Shown: positions 34,801 through 49,000 of the stretch, piece after piece | Layout of the letters: every line of letters begins with the position of its first letter | How positions within the stretch are numbered: position 1 is the stretch's first letter | Source: Fasciolopsis buskii | Lineage: Eukaryota > Platyhelminthes > Trematoda > Plagiorchiida > Fasciolidae | Direction: 5' to 3' | Assembly (NCBI GenBank): GCA_008360955.1 | Contig: LUCM01001791.1 | Span: forward strand, 49,506 to 113,505 | DNA: 64,000 nt | The notes under the pieces: model-generated | The model's input: the letters and a program-made list of their open reading frames with translations, nothing else | Told to the model about the DNA's origin: nothing | The model's database searches: none | Position numbers and translations under genes: made by a program

Positions 34801-36040
34801 AGGGTGGTGGAGGGTATGGTATGGTTGAAAGAAAAACCGGGTAAAATAAAGGGTATCCTGACGGTGTTTGGAACGAATCTGTAGGCGGCAGGATGTTGTG
34901 AGGCCCAACTTCTAGTCGATTGCAAGCCTGGCGATTTGGTCTGGGAAGGCGTAGGCAGGTCGTCTTAAGCACTGTGTTTACAGGCTGGAAATGGTCAATC
35001 AAGGTTAACCCGGAAAATATGGTCCTATCTCGAGTGGCGTATGGTTCACACGTACGTTTGGGCAAGCAGATGACGGATCAGTAATACGGAAATCAGTTTC
35101 AGTTCTGGGACAGTGACCGAGGTTGAAGTTGTGATTATTAACAAACCTCGATGGACGGTGTATTGAGAGATGGGTTCTTTAGTGGCGCTGAAATGAAGAG
35201 ATTGAGGTCTAGCCGGGTTACCATACCTACTGAACAGAATGAGCTATGGAACCACGGTAGATCAAAGGGAACAAGAAGTAGCACCGCGCTATTAGTGAAG
35301 GTCTTAGGGATCTTAAGAGGTGGAAGAGGTTTTTGTCTCACGTCGACCCCTTGTTTTGAGAAGGCAGCAACATCGTTGGCTAGAGGAAGTTTCTTTCCTT
35401 GGTGTCGACGGAATCACCAGTCATTTGAAGACCTGAAGCATATAGGGGCAGGGTGGAGCGTGACGGTGAACTAGAGGAATTGGCTTTGGCTACCGTACTG
35501 CAGAGTGGGTTTGGGGTGTACGGGTGTTTGAGCCTGACAGAACAGGGCGATGTTGAGTTGCTGAAGCTTAGGCAGGGACGTTTGGACGGAGGCTGATGTG
35601 TGGAGGGTGGGCTAGATATGTCTAGATATACAACCGCAGGGCAGAGGCCTGTAGACAGTATTGGTTTTAATGAATTTCTGTTAGGTCGACGAATGTGTGA
35701 GTGTTTTGGAGACAACGCCTCTTTTAGATGACTCCGCTGTAGCGGGCTTTGCATTGTTTGCTGGCAGCACCTTGGAAATCAAATGCGTGTGACTGAAGTT
35801 GTGTGAAGGGCAGACCACAATTTCCCTCTAGAGGGGTGTTTTGTTCATAATTATTTTTGTTTTTAAAGGGTTTAGTTGCAGCAACAGCGCCAATGAATAA
35901 CCTCGCTAGATGTTTTGTCTGGAACTGTAGCATGAAGGAAAAACTATGACTCTGGGTCCGTTTTCGAAGCCTCGTAATTAGACATTGTATGTGGGCCATG
36001 CCACTAACAGCCATCAGTTGATCACTGAGGCCACTCACAA
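31850..36040 (-). mobile_element. CR1-like LINE A (ORF1 region, endonuclease, RT), degraded
   Basis: Order on the minus strand: a Pro/Ser-rich ORF1-like region (about 36040-34600). Endonuclease at 34560-34000: YDFILITGT, IYPPPSVRQPEF, PGPKIVASGFNAPGI. Linker with LNRPKKLFLN. RT from 33444: GPDDLSPALSKFGG, CRPI-like block, QHSSLQSKSCYT, SDMTNVSDRVSHRKLL, an MGSF-like block, and the catalytic FADD box at 32656-32645. A thumb region with VQRAFVERLLGHSSS and LWLPG follows. Frame changes every few hundred bases make it inactive, although the FADD motif itself is kept. Confidence 0.8.
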
Positions 36041-36059
36041 GAATAGGATCAGGAATGTT

Positions 36060-36450
36060 AAAACACTAGCTTTACATGACCTTTCCACTCTGCTAGATGT
36101 TCCGGAGACCAGCACATCCAAGAAGTTGCCAGCATCTACTAGGCCATAATTATCTTGCCCTGTTTCAGGATCCACGAGGTGGGGTGTGAGTGCAAGCTTT
36201 TAGATAGCGCGCTCCAAACTGTTAACGTGGTCAACCAAATAGGGTAATCCTCTTTCAAAAATCTGTGCCCTGTCATGGGCTCCACCCACCAGATCATTAG
36301 GTACTACGTAGCAGTGGATCGCTGTTCCCAAACCAGGACCAACTTTGGAGCATTCTGTAGTGTCAGTTGCGCGAACACTCATTGGCGCGTTTAGCCCGCT
36401 GATGGACACCACGACCGATTCTGCTCGTTTGGAAGTTTAAAGTTTGGGAA
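36060..36450 (-). mobile_element. Possible BEL/Pao protease-region fragment
   Basis: The minus strand at 36412-36200 reads VSISGLNAPMSVRATDTTEC and then HCYVVPNDL. Lower down comes LVDPETGQDNYGLVDAGNFLDVLVSG. The layout recalls the retropepsin-like domain of BEL/Pao polyproteins (isgl... vpdl... ladp...d.llG). The active-site Asp triad was not seen. Low certainty. Confidence 0.35.
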
Positions 36451-36459
36451 GAATAGGTA

Positions 36460-39400
36460 AGTTTGTGAAGGCTGACCACTCACAGTTTTACGACTATGGT
36501 TAGGACGGGATACTGTGTTTAATCGGTTTTGCACTATTCTTTCGAAAAAAATGTTAAGGTGCAGCGTAAAACAACGTAAATTGGGAAAAATTCACACGAC
36601 TAAGTAAGCATCAACGGGGGGAGCAGGTTACGCGTCTGCAAAATGGGCCTGAAGGTAAGCATACAAGACAATAATATCCTGCGACTGGCTAAAATAAATA
36701 AAATACGACACCGTGGGTCACACGATTGGTCTAAACAGCAGGATGGTTTTTGGGGATATGGAATCGGGTAGATAGAAAAATGAGCAGACAGGTATGTCTA
36801 CTCCTAAGACAACTAAGCAGACCGATTGAATTTCTGCTATACAGTATAAAACTGTTTACGCTAAGGTCACGTCAGAACTGGAAACACGACTGCGTAACCA
36901 TAGACAAAAATTGGCAGAATAATTAAGCAGCGATTAATTCAATGCTCAGAAAAATGTAGCCAATGTTCGCATATAGGAAAATAACTAACTCCGCGAATAA
37001 TGCCAGAATAACAAAACGGGAACTAAAAATCTACGATGATAGCTCACGATGAGGGGCGGTGTAGCGCAAGACTGTACACCAACTTGGGTCTAGACCACCC
37101 TTATGAAAAGCATGCACTGAGGCACGAACAACTTGTGGCAACTAAGCATACATGAACAGTAAGGGCGAATGGTGGTAGGGATACACACGTATTAAACAAG
37201 GATGAATGCGGAAGGAACATGACTCCACTCTGCATGCGTTTGAGCAAAGACCATCGGTTAACCACGGAAAGTCTGGGAAAACTGCATGGAATCAAAACGT
37301 CAGCAAATGCAACAGCACAGCTTGTTTAAGTGTGATGGAATGAAACAGAAAATGTAATACTCACTGCGTATGGAAAAAGGCAAGTTTTGGCCAGAAAAAT
37401 TATCATGGTTGGACGTACGCGCGGCAGTGACCTGATGGGGGACTCACCCAAAACTGCAGAGGGAATTTCACGACTGTACGGAATGACGGAGCTAACCTAA
37501 CGGTACTCACAACTGGTGGGAGGCTTTAGGAGCAAGTTCCAAAGGTCGAGAACATGAAGGAAGGGCAAGTTGGTATGAAACGAAAGACCACAGTCGGATG
37601 AAATAAAGAGAGGATTATTACTGATCACACACATGGCAAGGGCCGGTAAGCCAGGTCCGGAACATAGGGGAAGACGGAATAACCCAATACAAGTGCGGAC
37701 GCGGACGATAGGAAGAAAAACCACTTGCACTCTGCGAACATAGATGGAAAAGAAACATTTGATGAACATGTGAATGACATGGGTTTTTGGAGTCGTCAAT
37801 GTGTACACAGGAAAATTGGCTAATCGATAGTTGTTGGTGCGCTTTTGATAAGGAGATGATGTCCAAATAGACCGGTGGACAGATGCAACTGAAAGTGACA
37901 GAATTATAGGGACGGTTTGCTTGAGTTAGGGAATGCTGACGGCACACATGGTGCTCTGCCTGTTAGTTGTGCGTCCGGGACCTGGGCAGGAGAATCCAAA
38001 GATGTTTGCAGGACGGGTGATCTTAGAAAGCGGTCTGTAGTTTCTTAGCTGAGCCTTATGGCGGCGAGAGGCTATGTGGTTCGGGGCCATTAGGTATTTG
38101 ATGGGAGCTTGAGCGCACGGCTGAGTTCAAACAGCAGCGTCTGGATGGCTTTAAGGTGTGATTGACAGTGCAAGATAGCCTTTTGTGGTCGCATACGGGC
38201 GGTGGGTCGGTCATCATCAAACGACGCCAGTACAGCAGAAACGACTGGGCATTATGGCGCGACAGCAGCATTGGTCAGATGCTCAGGGTGCATTTGTTAG
38301 AGGCAGCTGGCAGTCAAGAATTGAAACTTCGGGCCAAGAATGGATGTCAGGCCTGAAAATGTGAGAGGAATGGAGACCAACAGATTATAATGTGGTCCAG
38401 CCAGCGGGTTAGGCAGGCAGAAAAAAGAAAGAAATAGTTGACCTTAGGAGCATGGGTAGCCAATTTTGCGATGCAATATGGAGGTTAATACTTCGATTTA
38501 GAGGAGATCGGATGGTGCAGTACGTAATATGTAGGATAAAACTGGGTGTAAAAGCTAATATGTACAACATAAAGTTACCTGTCCTCACTGGGTGGAATGT
38601 TTAGAGTGTAGTATGAGTAAAGTTGATAGAGTTGGTTGCAGTGAGGGATTAAGACAAGTTTTGCGACGTAACAGAATGGAATTAAAACGTCAAGAATGAA
38701 GCTAGCTCACATGTGATGGGGTGAGTCAGATGCGTTGGTAAATTGAAATCAGTCCTTAACCCAAATGACCGGTTCTTGATTGCCATCAGACCATGAATTA
38801 CTGAGATTATGTGAGCATCCACAAGATGGTGTGATTTTTTTCCCGGAGGGATATTTGGCAGATGCAGAAAAGGGGGGAACGCGCAGCACAATTGTTAATA
38901 ATGTGCGTTCTACTTTGCTATTATAATCATAGTCAGAATTGGCAAATTATCCTAGAGAATACGATCCGATGTTGGCCATATGGGAAACGACATGCATAAA
39001 AGCACCCAACTCAACGAAAACGGCACGAGGCGCGCACCCAGCTGTGCAGCTTTATAAATCGTGTCAATCGTCATTTTCGGTGGTCTGCATAAGAAGGCAA
39101 GCAATATGAGTCAATGAGCGTGTCAGCTGAGAGTCCGTTTGCTCCTTCTGAGACCGTTGTTGAAATCCAAAGGCAGGCGGCAAGTAGAACAGTAGTACTT
39201 AGAGGGCAGTTGCGTTTAACGGTATTTAAACCAGGAGAATAGCTCGGCATAGCGTTTTGTATTTTCGGTTTAATTTTTTATTTATTTTTTGTTTCTGAGC
39301 CATGGAAATCTGGGGGGCGGCGTTAATTGAACAATCATCACGGAAAGCTACCTACGAACGTCTCACATGAGGCTGAGTCGGGTACGTTAACCGTACGGGT

Positions 39401-40670
39401 CATCAAACGGCACAAGAAATAGACCGAGACATGGGTTTCACGTGTCGGCTCAAGTGGACTTTGGAAACACGGCAGCAGTATGGCCTCCATTTATGTGACA
39501 TTTCACAGTTGTAAGACAAACTCCCAGAACAGAATATGACATTCACGTAAAATGGAAACAAATTCGCGGTATTTTTCAGTTGAGACCTTACGACCGCGAT
39601 TTAATCACGGATCAAGTTTGAGTAGGAGCTAGAGCCTAACCATTGCACTAAGATCGGCGAAGATTGCTGCGATCAGTTTTTTGTCTAGAGTCACTTCGTC
39701 TATGACCACAGGTAGGTCATTCCTAAGACTGAGCCACAAGCATATCAAGAAAAGATTATCAAATAGAGGAGATCATCGGTTTTAGTATGGAAACAGAAGT
39801 TTCTACATGATAAGTTACGTGTTATTTTTTGGCCAAAATATTAGGTGATTTTAAAAACATTTAGAAGGGCCCAGAGCGGCGTGGACTGACAACGGGCAAC
39901 AGTAATGTAATAGGTGATAAGAAAGTGGCGGTAACGGACTATGTGGAAATGGCTGCCAGGAGGGGGGCCGGGTGCAGAAATGCCGAATGGAATTTGAGTG
40001 ATCTGGAACGAATTAAACTGGGAAGGAGGGGCACGGTATCCTAGACAGGTATCAGGCAAAATTGCCAAGAGAATCCAGTATGTGTTGGTGACTTTGAAGC
40101 TGTTATTTGGAGACGATATTTTGCATTCTCGTCTTTACTTTAGTGGAGTGTTGCTTGATGTGATGATCAGTAAGGAGAAAAGTTGCGAATTTTAGATCAA
40201 CAGTGGTGAAGCTAAAGCCTAGTCAAGTGAGTGGTCAAGCCTACACGGGTGTTGGTTACGAGGAAATGGGTGGCTCCAAGCGAAATAAAAAATTGTGCGC
40301 ACAAGTAAGTTGCTAACATCACCCGCACGCCTGAAAAACTCAATACGTTGAGAGCTATGGGAACTTTACTTGTTCAGAGGTGAAAAAGAACACAGTTAAC
40401 GGTGCTATTGATTTATGCCCTGTCATCCTATTTTTGTTGACGTTATTGGGTGAGCTGTCTTTTCAGGTTGTTCGATGGGTGGCATAAAAACATTAGCTGT
40501 TGGACAATTGTTCAGGGTGAAAAGGAATGATGATGAATTTAGAGTGTTTGGCTACAAAAGAGAAGCTGAGTAGAAAGAAAATGATACAGGGCCACACAGC
40601 TTTGTGCTCCTAATTTCGGGTAAAGCTGGAAGTACAGATAGCTCTGGGAAGTTTGGTTTAGACTAACAGT
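36460..40670. other. No recognisable gene; purine-rich plus strand
   Basis: Minus-strand ORFs (37497-37947, 38056-38271, 38682-38891) are Ser/Pro/Cys-rich and match no family I recognise. Given their strand and the neighbourhood they are probably transposon debris. Confidence 0.4.
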
Positions 40671-40679
40671 GGCCCCATT

Positions 40680-42260
40680 TAATTTGACGACGGAGGATAG
40701 ATCGATAAATTTTGATAAGACATTTCTGAATTGAGTTAAGCCCTTGGGGGAAAAGCGGGGTTTGGTAATTTATTCCATTAGGTGGACTACAAAGTTTTGG
40801 ATGGTTTTGACCTGAAAGACACCTAAGATGATGGCATTACAATGGGTGACGGTCGAATTTTGAGGGTAAAAGGAAGCTCGTTAACAAACCGGATGTGGTT
40901 TCCGGCCGTGCATGCTTGTGCCCTAGGAGTTTAAGAAAGTGTGTAGAGTTCGGAATGATAGGAGGTTACCAAACGGGGATAATGGTGTCGCAGCTTGCAT
41001 CGTTCTATGTAACTGAGACCTGACGTGGGACCAAGTAGTTTTTGTGAATGATCGTCGTACCTTTAATACTGCAACACCATTAGCTCCAAGAACGTTGCAC
41101 TACATACAGATTACGGCGTCTAATTTTTCCGCAATGAGGGTTTTATTCCTGTCTGGATTATTCGTTCGACAGATCACTTGTTCGTGGAAGTTGAATGAGC
41201 ACGAGCACTAAAAGTTTAGACTATTTACGCATTGTGCGGCTATTGTTGAGAGGTGGTATATAAGTAGACTCCCCGTGGGATGTGAAACCCACAGGCCGGA
41301 ATAGCGTTCTTGGTTTCGGAAAATTGCATCGCCCACTGCCTATAATATTAGTCTAGTGAGTTTAATTCATCCATGATGTCAACCATGGTTTGGGGCAAGA
41401 AGGATGACACAAAAGAGCACACTTGTTTGATGTTGCCAGCAAGTAAGAGGTGTGCCGTGGCATATTATTAGAAAGATATCATTAGCACAGAGCGAGAATA
41501 GAAAGAGTTTAAGGACACTACTTTGTATTACACCACAAGTGATTAGCTAAGGTTGGGGTGTGGTTTCTTTGATACTGACGACTTAAGAGCGGTCGGAGGG
41601 ATAGGCAGTCAACCTAGAGTGGGGCGGATCTACTAACCGATAGGATCAGTCCTTTCGTGGCAATGGTTCACGATGCAAGCTATTAAGCTCTTTGGCCGTT
41701 TCAAGAAAGATGATTAAAATGGACTTTCACCAAATGACGTTTAACAATACTAATAGCAGCATATTTCTGGAAAAATTTCGAGCAGCCTGCTTGGCTGGAT
41801 GACCAAATTTTAAGTAAGTATTACAATTTGCAGGAAAGCGCGGTTTGTAAGTGGGAGCAAAATGAAGAATTTGCCCAGGTTTCATGTTTTTCCAGGATGA
41901 AACATAAGTGACAATCTGTGGGGAAAAGGTGTTTATAAACACCAACGACGTTTATAGCTAGAGCGAAAGTTAACTGGAGGATGGCGAAGTACATCGATAC
42001 ACAGTAGTGATCACCTGTCCACCCCGGTGAAACGGCCATGTTTTTCGGTCATTCGCATTGGGAACTCCATTTATCCACCCTCGATAACTCGTTATTCCCA
42101 AAGCTGTCCACGGCCCGGTAATTGGTACCGTTCGCCGATAAGTGCCCACTGGTGATGGGTTGGGGAAGTTGCAAAATAGTGAAATATATGAAGAGATGCT
42201 GGGTGCAAAAAATAAAATTCTTTTTGTTGGGAAAAGTAGAAAAAGTCGGTTTAGCATGAC
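40680..42260 (-). mobile_element. CR1-like LINE D, RT remnant
   Basis: The minus strand from about 41560 reads LITCGVIQSSVLKLFLFSLCANDIF (usual VTSGVPQGSVLGPLLF..ND), given here in two overlapping blocks, LITCGVIQSSVLK and LFLFSLCANDIF. The catalytic FADD is replaced by LAGN at 41443-41432, followed by IKQVCSFV. Later come GVYLYTTS and a LSYIERCKLRHHYPR block at about 41000, the thumb region also seen in LINE B as LNYIERCESLRS. The part above 41560 is less clear. Inactive. Confidence 0.65.
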
Positions 42261-42269
42261 AAAGGCTAC

Positions 42270-42760
42270 CTGTTTCGGTGAAAATGGCCTTTTGTAATTC
42301 TATTTCTGTGTTTACCTCATAATCCCATGGAATTACACCATTAGTATATATATTTTCATATTTACACAATTAGGTAAATGCAGAATAATTTTCTTCGCTA
42401 CGCGCACTAATAGGCGCAATAGGCATAAATATGGTAGAATGAGTGTAACTTAGGTCCGCATATGTAGGCATACAAGTACCCGGAACGTTAACCCTGTGTA
42501 CTGTATCCGGATGAGTAAATGGTAAAATAATCGCACGTTGGTACATACGCGCGTGCAAGCGTTAACTTCCAACAATTTACGTCTCAAGGTATACACATCC
42601 GTTTATAGCAACAGGTACATCTCTAACGGCACCTATCTGTAGGTTACTTCATATGGCTAACGATATCTGTAAACACCTCCAACCCGAGGCATTTCTGTAT
42701 AAGGAAATATAGATTCCTCATATTTTCTTGCCTGCGGAGGACTAGGCGAACGGAAAACTG
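42270..42760. other. No recognisable feature
   Basis: A short AT-rich stretch between LINE D and MULE B. No motif was recognised. Confidence 0.35.
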
Positions 42761-44260
42761 GTTAACGAGATCAGACCGTTCTACGAAAGAACCATTGTTG
42801 TTGAGCAAGTAGAACAACGCCTGCGCACCAGAAACCTAATGCACACAATAACGGAATAACAAATTTTGGCAGTCGGTGCTGGTAACGAGATATTGGGAGC
42901 CCATAAGAGGCCGTGCTTATATTCGTAACAGTCTTCTCTCTCTGACCGTCCCCGTTACTTGGATCCACATCGAATGCTTTTGGCCTGAGAGTCCTCTTCT
43001 CTTGTCCTACGCGGTCTTAGGGTCTTCAGGTGCACCTGGAATGGAAATGGTAATTCATGCAGACGAACAGCTCTTCGCCCACGCAGGTGATGCAGTGGAA
43101 ATGAATCCCACCTTGGGGAAGGTTGCACTGCAACTCGAACGCCTACGTCTCTTATACTTCGGCAGTTTGTAGGCAGCTGAAGCCATATTTTCAAGCTTCC
43201 TTAAGTTTAATAACTGTAGGGGACTACTAACACCTTGTATATCAACGACTTCCGCCTCCCTAGGAGCGACAGACATTTGTACGGATGATGACGTACTGGG
43301 GACAGTTTCGGCAGGCTTCCCCATTCTCTGTCTTACTACTAAGAACTCGGGCACCAACGAGTGCACTTATTTCGTTGGCATCATTGTGCTAGGTAAAGTA
43401 GGTAAAATTATTCCGTTTCCCTATCAACTCATCCATGTTTCGAGGGTCCCCTAACAAACGCCCTAACGTTTCTTCACTTACGGCTAATGAAGAGGCGTAA
43501 ATGTCCTAGCAAGTACCGGCTAGATGGGATGGTACTTAGATCCCTCACTGTCACCTGGCATCACGGTAAATATCTCAAGCATTGCCGAAAATTTCCATCA
43601 CCATCATCAAATGCGCTTCCTGCTAGGCGGTGAACTAGCGATGGCGCGTGTACTAACGTTCTTGAGCTCGGTGGAAGGAATGGTTGCATTGAAGACAACA
43701 TTCAATCATCTTGTTTTGCTTACTCACAGGAAGCACTACGGCAAACATTGAAGAGTCAATATTGGGAGCTCTGCAAATGGCGATTACATGAAAGAAAAAT
43801 GGACTTATGTTTGACCACGTAGACCATTCGGACATTTAAAAAAGCTGTAATATTTCACTCGATAATAGGGAGGAGAAATTAGAAAGGAGCATGGATGTCC
43901 TTGGAGCGAACTTAACGAGATGAAGATTAATATTTACAGAAAGGCATTAGTTTGGCGCTGGAAAAAACAAAAACTACATTCGAGCTTTGAAAACCTCGAA
44001 CGAAGTGAACGAACAATAAGTGAAAAATTATCGTAATCATCTGCACAAACAACAGTCAAGTCCATAGGAGCTGGACTGACGGGGTTCTCGGTGGGCCACC
44101 TGTTCGTACATTCAGTGGTAAGTTTAATCAATGCTCTGGTAAAGCAATATATTTCACAGCATAAACCGGAAAACAAACAATAACATGCCGGATTCATTTC
44201 CGTAAAAACTCCCAATTTAATGCACAGAAGCAAACTTTCAATTTAGACAGTCCGTTAATG
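42760..44260 (-). mobile_element. MULE-type transposon relic B, catalytic core deleted
   Basis: The same family as the element at 28.4-30.5 kb. Shared minus-strand blocks are LKVCFCA (about 44250), the DNA GCATTGCCGAAAATTTCCAT (43580-43599; VMEIFGNA), NLRKLENMASAAYKLPKYKR (about 43210) and the tail near 42830. From VMEIFGNA to NLRK is about 390 nt here, against about 900 nt in relic A. The missing part is where relic A carries its D- and CxFH-containing core. B is thus a non-autonomous deletion form. Confidence 0.65.
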
Positions 44261-44269
44261 TCGGGCACT

Positions 44270-46080
44270 TCGTCAGTACAGTTTTGACGGCTTTGCTTGG
44301 CATCACGTAGGCCGCCGTATGCAAGTAACACACCGGATGGGTTGTTGACGCTACAAGATCTCTCTATTTAGCCGAGTTCGTGATTGATGGAGATAGAAGC
44401 AAGCCAAATATTATAGAATGGATAACTCGTGGCAAGTGAGAGAGGGGAAAATCCATAAACCAGGGGAAGACAGTTAGCAGGCTGTTTCTTGTGGGATGTG
44501 CAGTACGGTGAAAAGAACATTGAGTGGACACTCAGCATAACAAGCCGGAAAATAGAGACACAGTTAACTGTGGGAAGCGGAGACGGCTGCACCAATTAGA
44601 AATTGTGTAGTTACGTAAGTTCATTGGATTTACGGGGCTCGTTGTGAGTCGTTTCGATTTTGTAGATTTCAACAAGGTCCAGTGGTGGAGGCGTACTCGG
44701 AAAAGGAAAAGAAACCAGTTGACTAGCTGGTGAAGAGCAGGAAACGATTGAGGCAAAGTCAAGTATATTCTTGCAGACCACAATAAAAGTTTATCAGAGA
44801 AGACTGACCTCAGCCGTTAAGGAGAAGAATGGTGAGAGGCTTGCGAGATGGTAGCTCATATTAGACACTGCTAAACATTTTCCATATGAGTTCATTTTAT
44901 ATAGTTCGGGAAGAAAGGACTTTGGGAAGGATCCAGTACAGCACGTGGGCACTGGGACTAGAGGGCTGTTAATCACAAAAGTCCTAGTAGGTGAGACTGA
45001 CCGAGTTCTAGTCACCCAACCTGAAAAACACCGTTGAATGATGGGCGTAAGATGTGTCATCCGCTAACCCAGCTGCACCCGCACACCACTAAATCCGAGC
45101 TGCCCGCCTGGCGTGCGCCAGCCAAAGCGGTGGATCTGACCTCGTTCCGCACTGTTGTGATAGAGCCTGTGTATACGAGCGGTAAATAAGTGACTGCGGA
45201 TATGGTGTGGGTAGGGCGAGCGAGCCATCATGTTTTCAGGAGTCTCAGGGGAGTAGAAATCGTGGTAGCCAGGTTACGAAGTAATTGTTTACGTCCAAGC
45301 AGAATTGAACATCTCGACAAAAGAGGAACGACTGATTATCTGGTCCTGCTCTCAGCTGTGGGTTAGGAAGCAATTAGTCGTGCGAACAACTTGGAAGAGA
45401 GAGCTACGAGTGCTCTATACTACACTCCAAAAATATCTGGTTGTTGGCTAGTCTTGTTAGAACATTCGGTTACTTGGGCTAGTACAGACAGGTTAACAGG
45501 CCGATCTAGCGTGTAAATCAAATAAACACGCAAATGAAATGAAAGTGGATCAATAGACAGGGAGATAGACAGTGAACAATGGCGGTAGACATGAACACAG
45601 AAGGAGCTAGGAGAGACCGGGATGCGTTAAGGACTGAATGTATCCACAGTGAAACATTCGTGGTTCATAGGGCGCATTTAAAGAGACAAATCATCTGGAC
45701 CCACAGAAATTGTGGAGAATGGGATGCGAGGTAAATGGGATCTGTCGGTGCGATTCTAATATGAGGTTGGTTAAAGTCTCTGACTGTACTGTAGAAGATT
45801 TATCCGCATAAGTTGGAGATGGTGCTTTGAACAGAAGTAAAATTCAGGAGTACGCCATGTAACTTCTGGTTATACCTTTTTAGGTGGCGGTATGAATAAT
45901 GGGATTTATTTCTCCTTAACAGTGATCTCAAAGGCACCATCGATGCGTTTTCAAAATCCTAATCCAGTTTCATACATTCGTTACTCAGATGAGTGTGGGT
46001 GATATAAATGAATGAGAAAGGCTACGGTATCTCATCTATTTACCTCGTTTTTAACGCGACAGTTGATAGTGATAAAGTGC
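44270..46080. other. No recognisable gene
   Basis: Minus-strand ORFs at 44368-45060 show no assignable motif. By position and strand they may be LINE or LTR-element debris. Confidence 0.35.
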
Positions 46081-46087
46081 CAAACTA

Positions 46088-49000
46088 TTAGGAAGTATTT
46101 TGTAATAGCGATTGTTTAACAATAAACCATTTGATTCTGACAAATGTCTTAGTTACTGAAAAAGTGATATTGAACTCCGCATTTTGAAGAACGCATGGGA
46201 GAGGGTTCCCGACACCGGGCGCGGAGATGCACCTATCATATTTAATAATGTTGCTGAAGGGCACTAGGTTTCCTCTGATGCGTCGAAGCCACAAAGACTT
46301 TGAACGCAGCGACTCGCATCGCTCTATGTAGTTCAGGTTTGGGAGAAGCTGTTTGGTAAAGACACACTGGACGTTTTCGACTTCCATTCTTTTGCACTGC
46401 TTCATGTCCGAAAAGATTAGGCGGCAATACACCAGAATGGGTCTAACGTGGATTTCAAAAAATGTAGTCTGCTTTTTCAAGTTCAGAGTTCTGTGTAGCG
46501 GCCCCATTATATTATTTGCTTTTGCTGCTTTTGTGGAGCATGTTCCGAGATGTTTAGGGTGCAAGAATAATTTAGCTCCAGATTGATAAATTGACTGTTA
46601 ATGGGGATGACTTCGTCACAATGCCTGCCTTCTCTTGGGGTATGGTGCATTTGTACCCAATATTGCTGCATTTTCCGGCGCAGAACTTCATTATCCAGTT
46701 GTTTGCTCGAGAATTGAGTAGAGCTACGATTTGCGACACGTTACCTAAGGTGAACTTCAAGGCTTCCGGGCGAAGGGTGTAGATAATTTTGATGTCGACA
46801 GCAAACAAAAAAGGAAGCCCTTACCGGTGATGTCGAAGACATCGTTGACGCACGAGAGGAAGCGCAGGAGGCCTAGAATGCTGCCTTGGATTACACCGCT
46901 GGTCACTATTCTAGAATAAGTTGTGACGAATTCCACTTGGACCACCTGATTTCTTTACGACAGGAATGATGGAAACCGCGATATGATTGGATCAGCGCTA
47001 CTGGTGGATTCGGTTTCACTTAACACCCTAGGGTGAGTTATTTTTTCGAAAGCCTCCATGATATTCATAAATTGACATTCCAAGGTCCACAGCCTTTGTG
47101 ATAAGGTTCAGGCAGTCACTCATGCAATTTGCTTAGAATTTCGTACGCAGAGAGCCGTGTTTTCCAGTGCAAATAAGTTCATGTTTCGGAAGATGCGCCA
47201 TAAAACTATCCTTGTTCAAACGTTCCATATTTCTAGCGACTATAAAGATGTGGTTGATTAGACGATAATCGGCGGGGTTACACCGTGTCCTTCTTTTTCG
47301 GACTGGAATAATCACCGTGGTTTCACTATCAAGGGAAGGTGCAGCACTGAATAGACAAATTGGAGGTGTGTGCCAACAAAATTGAGATATCGGTCACACC
47401 GAGCAAGAAGACAGCAGAGGGTAGTGGGTGAAGCCCGACTAGTGATCAATTTTGGTTCTTAATCGGTAGTTGGCTTACTTCCTTCGGAATAAATACGCTT
47501 GCTGAGTAGGATTCTGTAGTCAAGCAAGGTCGGCATAGGTTACCAAGTTTGTCGTTATTTATCACTGCAGGTGCAAATAAATTGCCAAATGCTTCTGCAA
47601 TCTCTTGTGGTAGATGACATATTGTACCTAAGTGGCTGAGAACCTGGAGGAGATAGTTCTGCGTCTGAGCAACTTTGCTAGGGCTGCGTTTGGGTTAGAC
47701 TGGTTTAGAAGTAGCAAATTTTGTTTCTGCGGTCCGGTACCTTTTTCCGCGCTCGAGTTAGACAATTTATTCGTGGAAATAGCGAAATGTTTCTGGTCTT
47801 AACAAGTTCTTGCCCAAGTTTAGCGAGTCTACAGTTTAGTCGGTCACAGATGCCTCTCTCAAAAAGCGTGCTTAGGGTTCGGGATGGAGCAATGGCGTCA
47901 AGGTCCCTGTGCAGGCGGCGGTATAGACTATCATCAGCCGCCTGAAAGTTCGGAGTTATAAAAAGTGAGTCCCAATGGGAATTACGAACTAGATCAAGTA
48001 AAAATCTCCAGTTACTTCTGAAACACGAAATTGGTGACGCGTATCTATTCGGGAGGGGCGACGTGAATGAACAGCTGACGGACAAGTGGGTAAATACAGT
48101 TAACCTGACCTCAGTAAACGTTTGGACGTGTGGCTATCCTATCGTAAATGTCAAGCCTAGGACATAGCGGTCCCTTGCGGGATCAGTTACTTGGTGGGTC
48201 CAATTGCATTGATAAATATTTTCGAGGGAATGTAGTAAGTAATTTAGAGCAGAAATCGTGGACCACCACAAGCCGGGAACAATGAAGTATCCAACGATCA
48301 GCTTGGGACTGGTAAGCCAGAAACAGCCTTTGATAGTTTGGTTATCCTCGGAAAATCATTTTGGCAAGAACCAGGGGGACAGTAGACGCATCCAACCAGA
48401 ACATCCTGGTTACATATTTTGGCTGTGACCCAAACGGCACCTTGTATGGTATTCACCATAGTGGCCTGATACATTGTAGTTGTTATTGATTCTGTGACAA
48501 AAACTAGGCTGCAAACTCCGGCTTTGTCCCGAGTATGGCCACTGAGCCATGTCTCACTGATTAGTATGAAGTCGAAATTTGATCAGAGTACTAAAAGACG
48601 AACGTATTTAATTTTCGGCCGCACGGAATTATCTTCCAAAAAATAGAGGAATCCTCTGGAATCGCCCTTGCTACTAATGAATGTCATGATGGGTGAGGCT
48701 AGGTTTCTTGTTGATTGTGAATCCCGATCGGAAACATTTCGGATTTCAGTCAATACTTTGGACTTCTCCTGTATCCCATATCTGGTCTACACCAGTTGGG
48801 AAGGTGTTGCGCCGTTAGAGTGAGGGGCATCCGTCTAGAGAAGGATAAATTTACGTTGTTAAATAGCGGTTGAAAATGGACGGTAGATGATTCGTCAGAT
48901 CGATTGGGCGGAACGTGTGATGGATGGATAATTTGTGGATCTGGCACCATTACATTCAGTCCGAGAGAGGGCTGCCGCCTTGGGCTAAAATGACAACATT

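Noticed and set aside
47721..47945. Plus-strand ORF at the LINE B linker
   Set aside because: It is the complement of the coding strand of LINE B; the minus-strand frame carries the LINE linker motifs.
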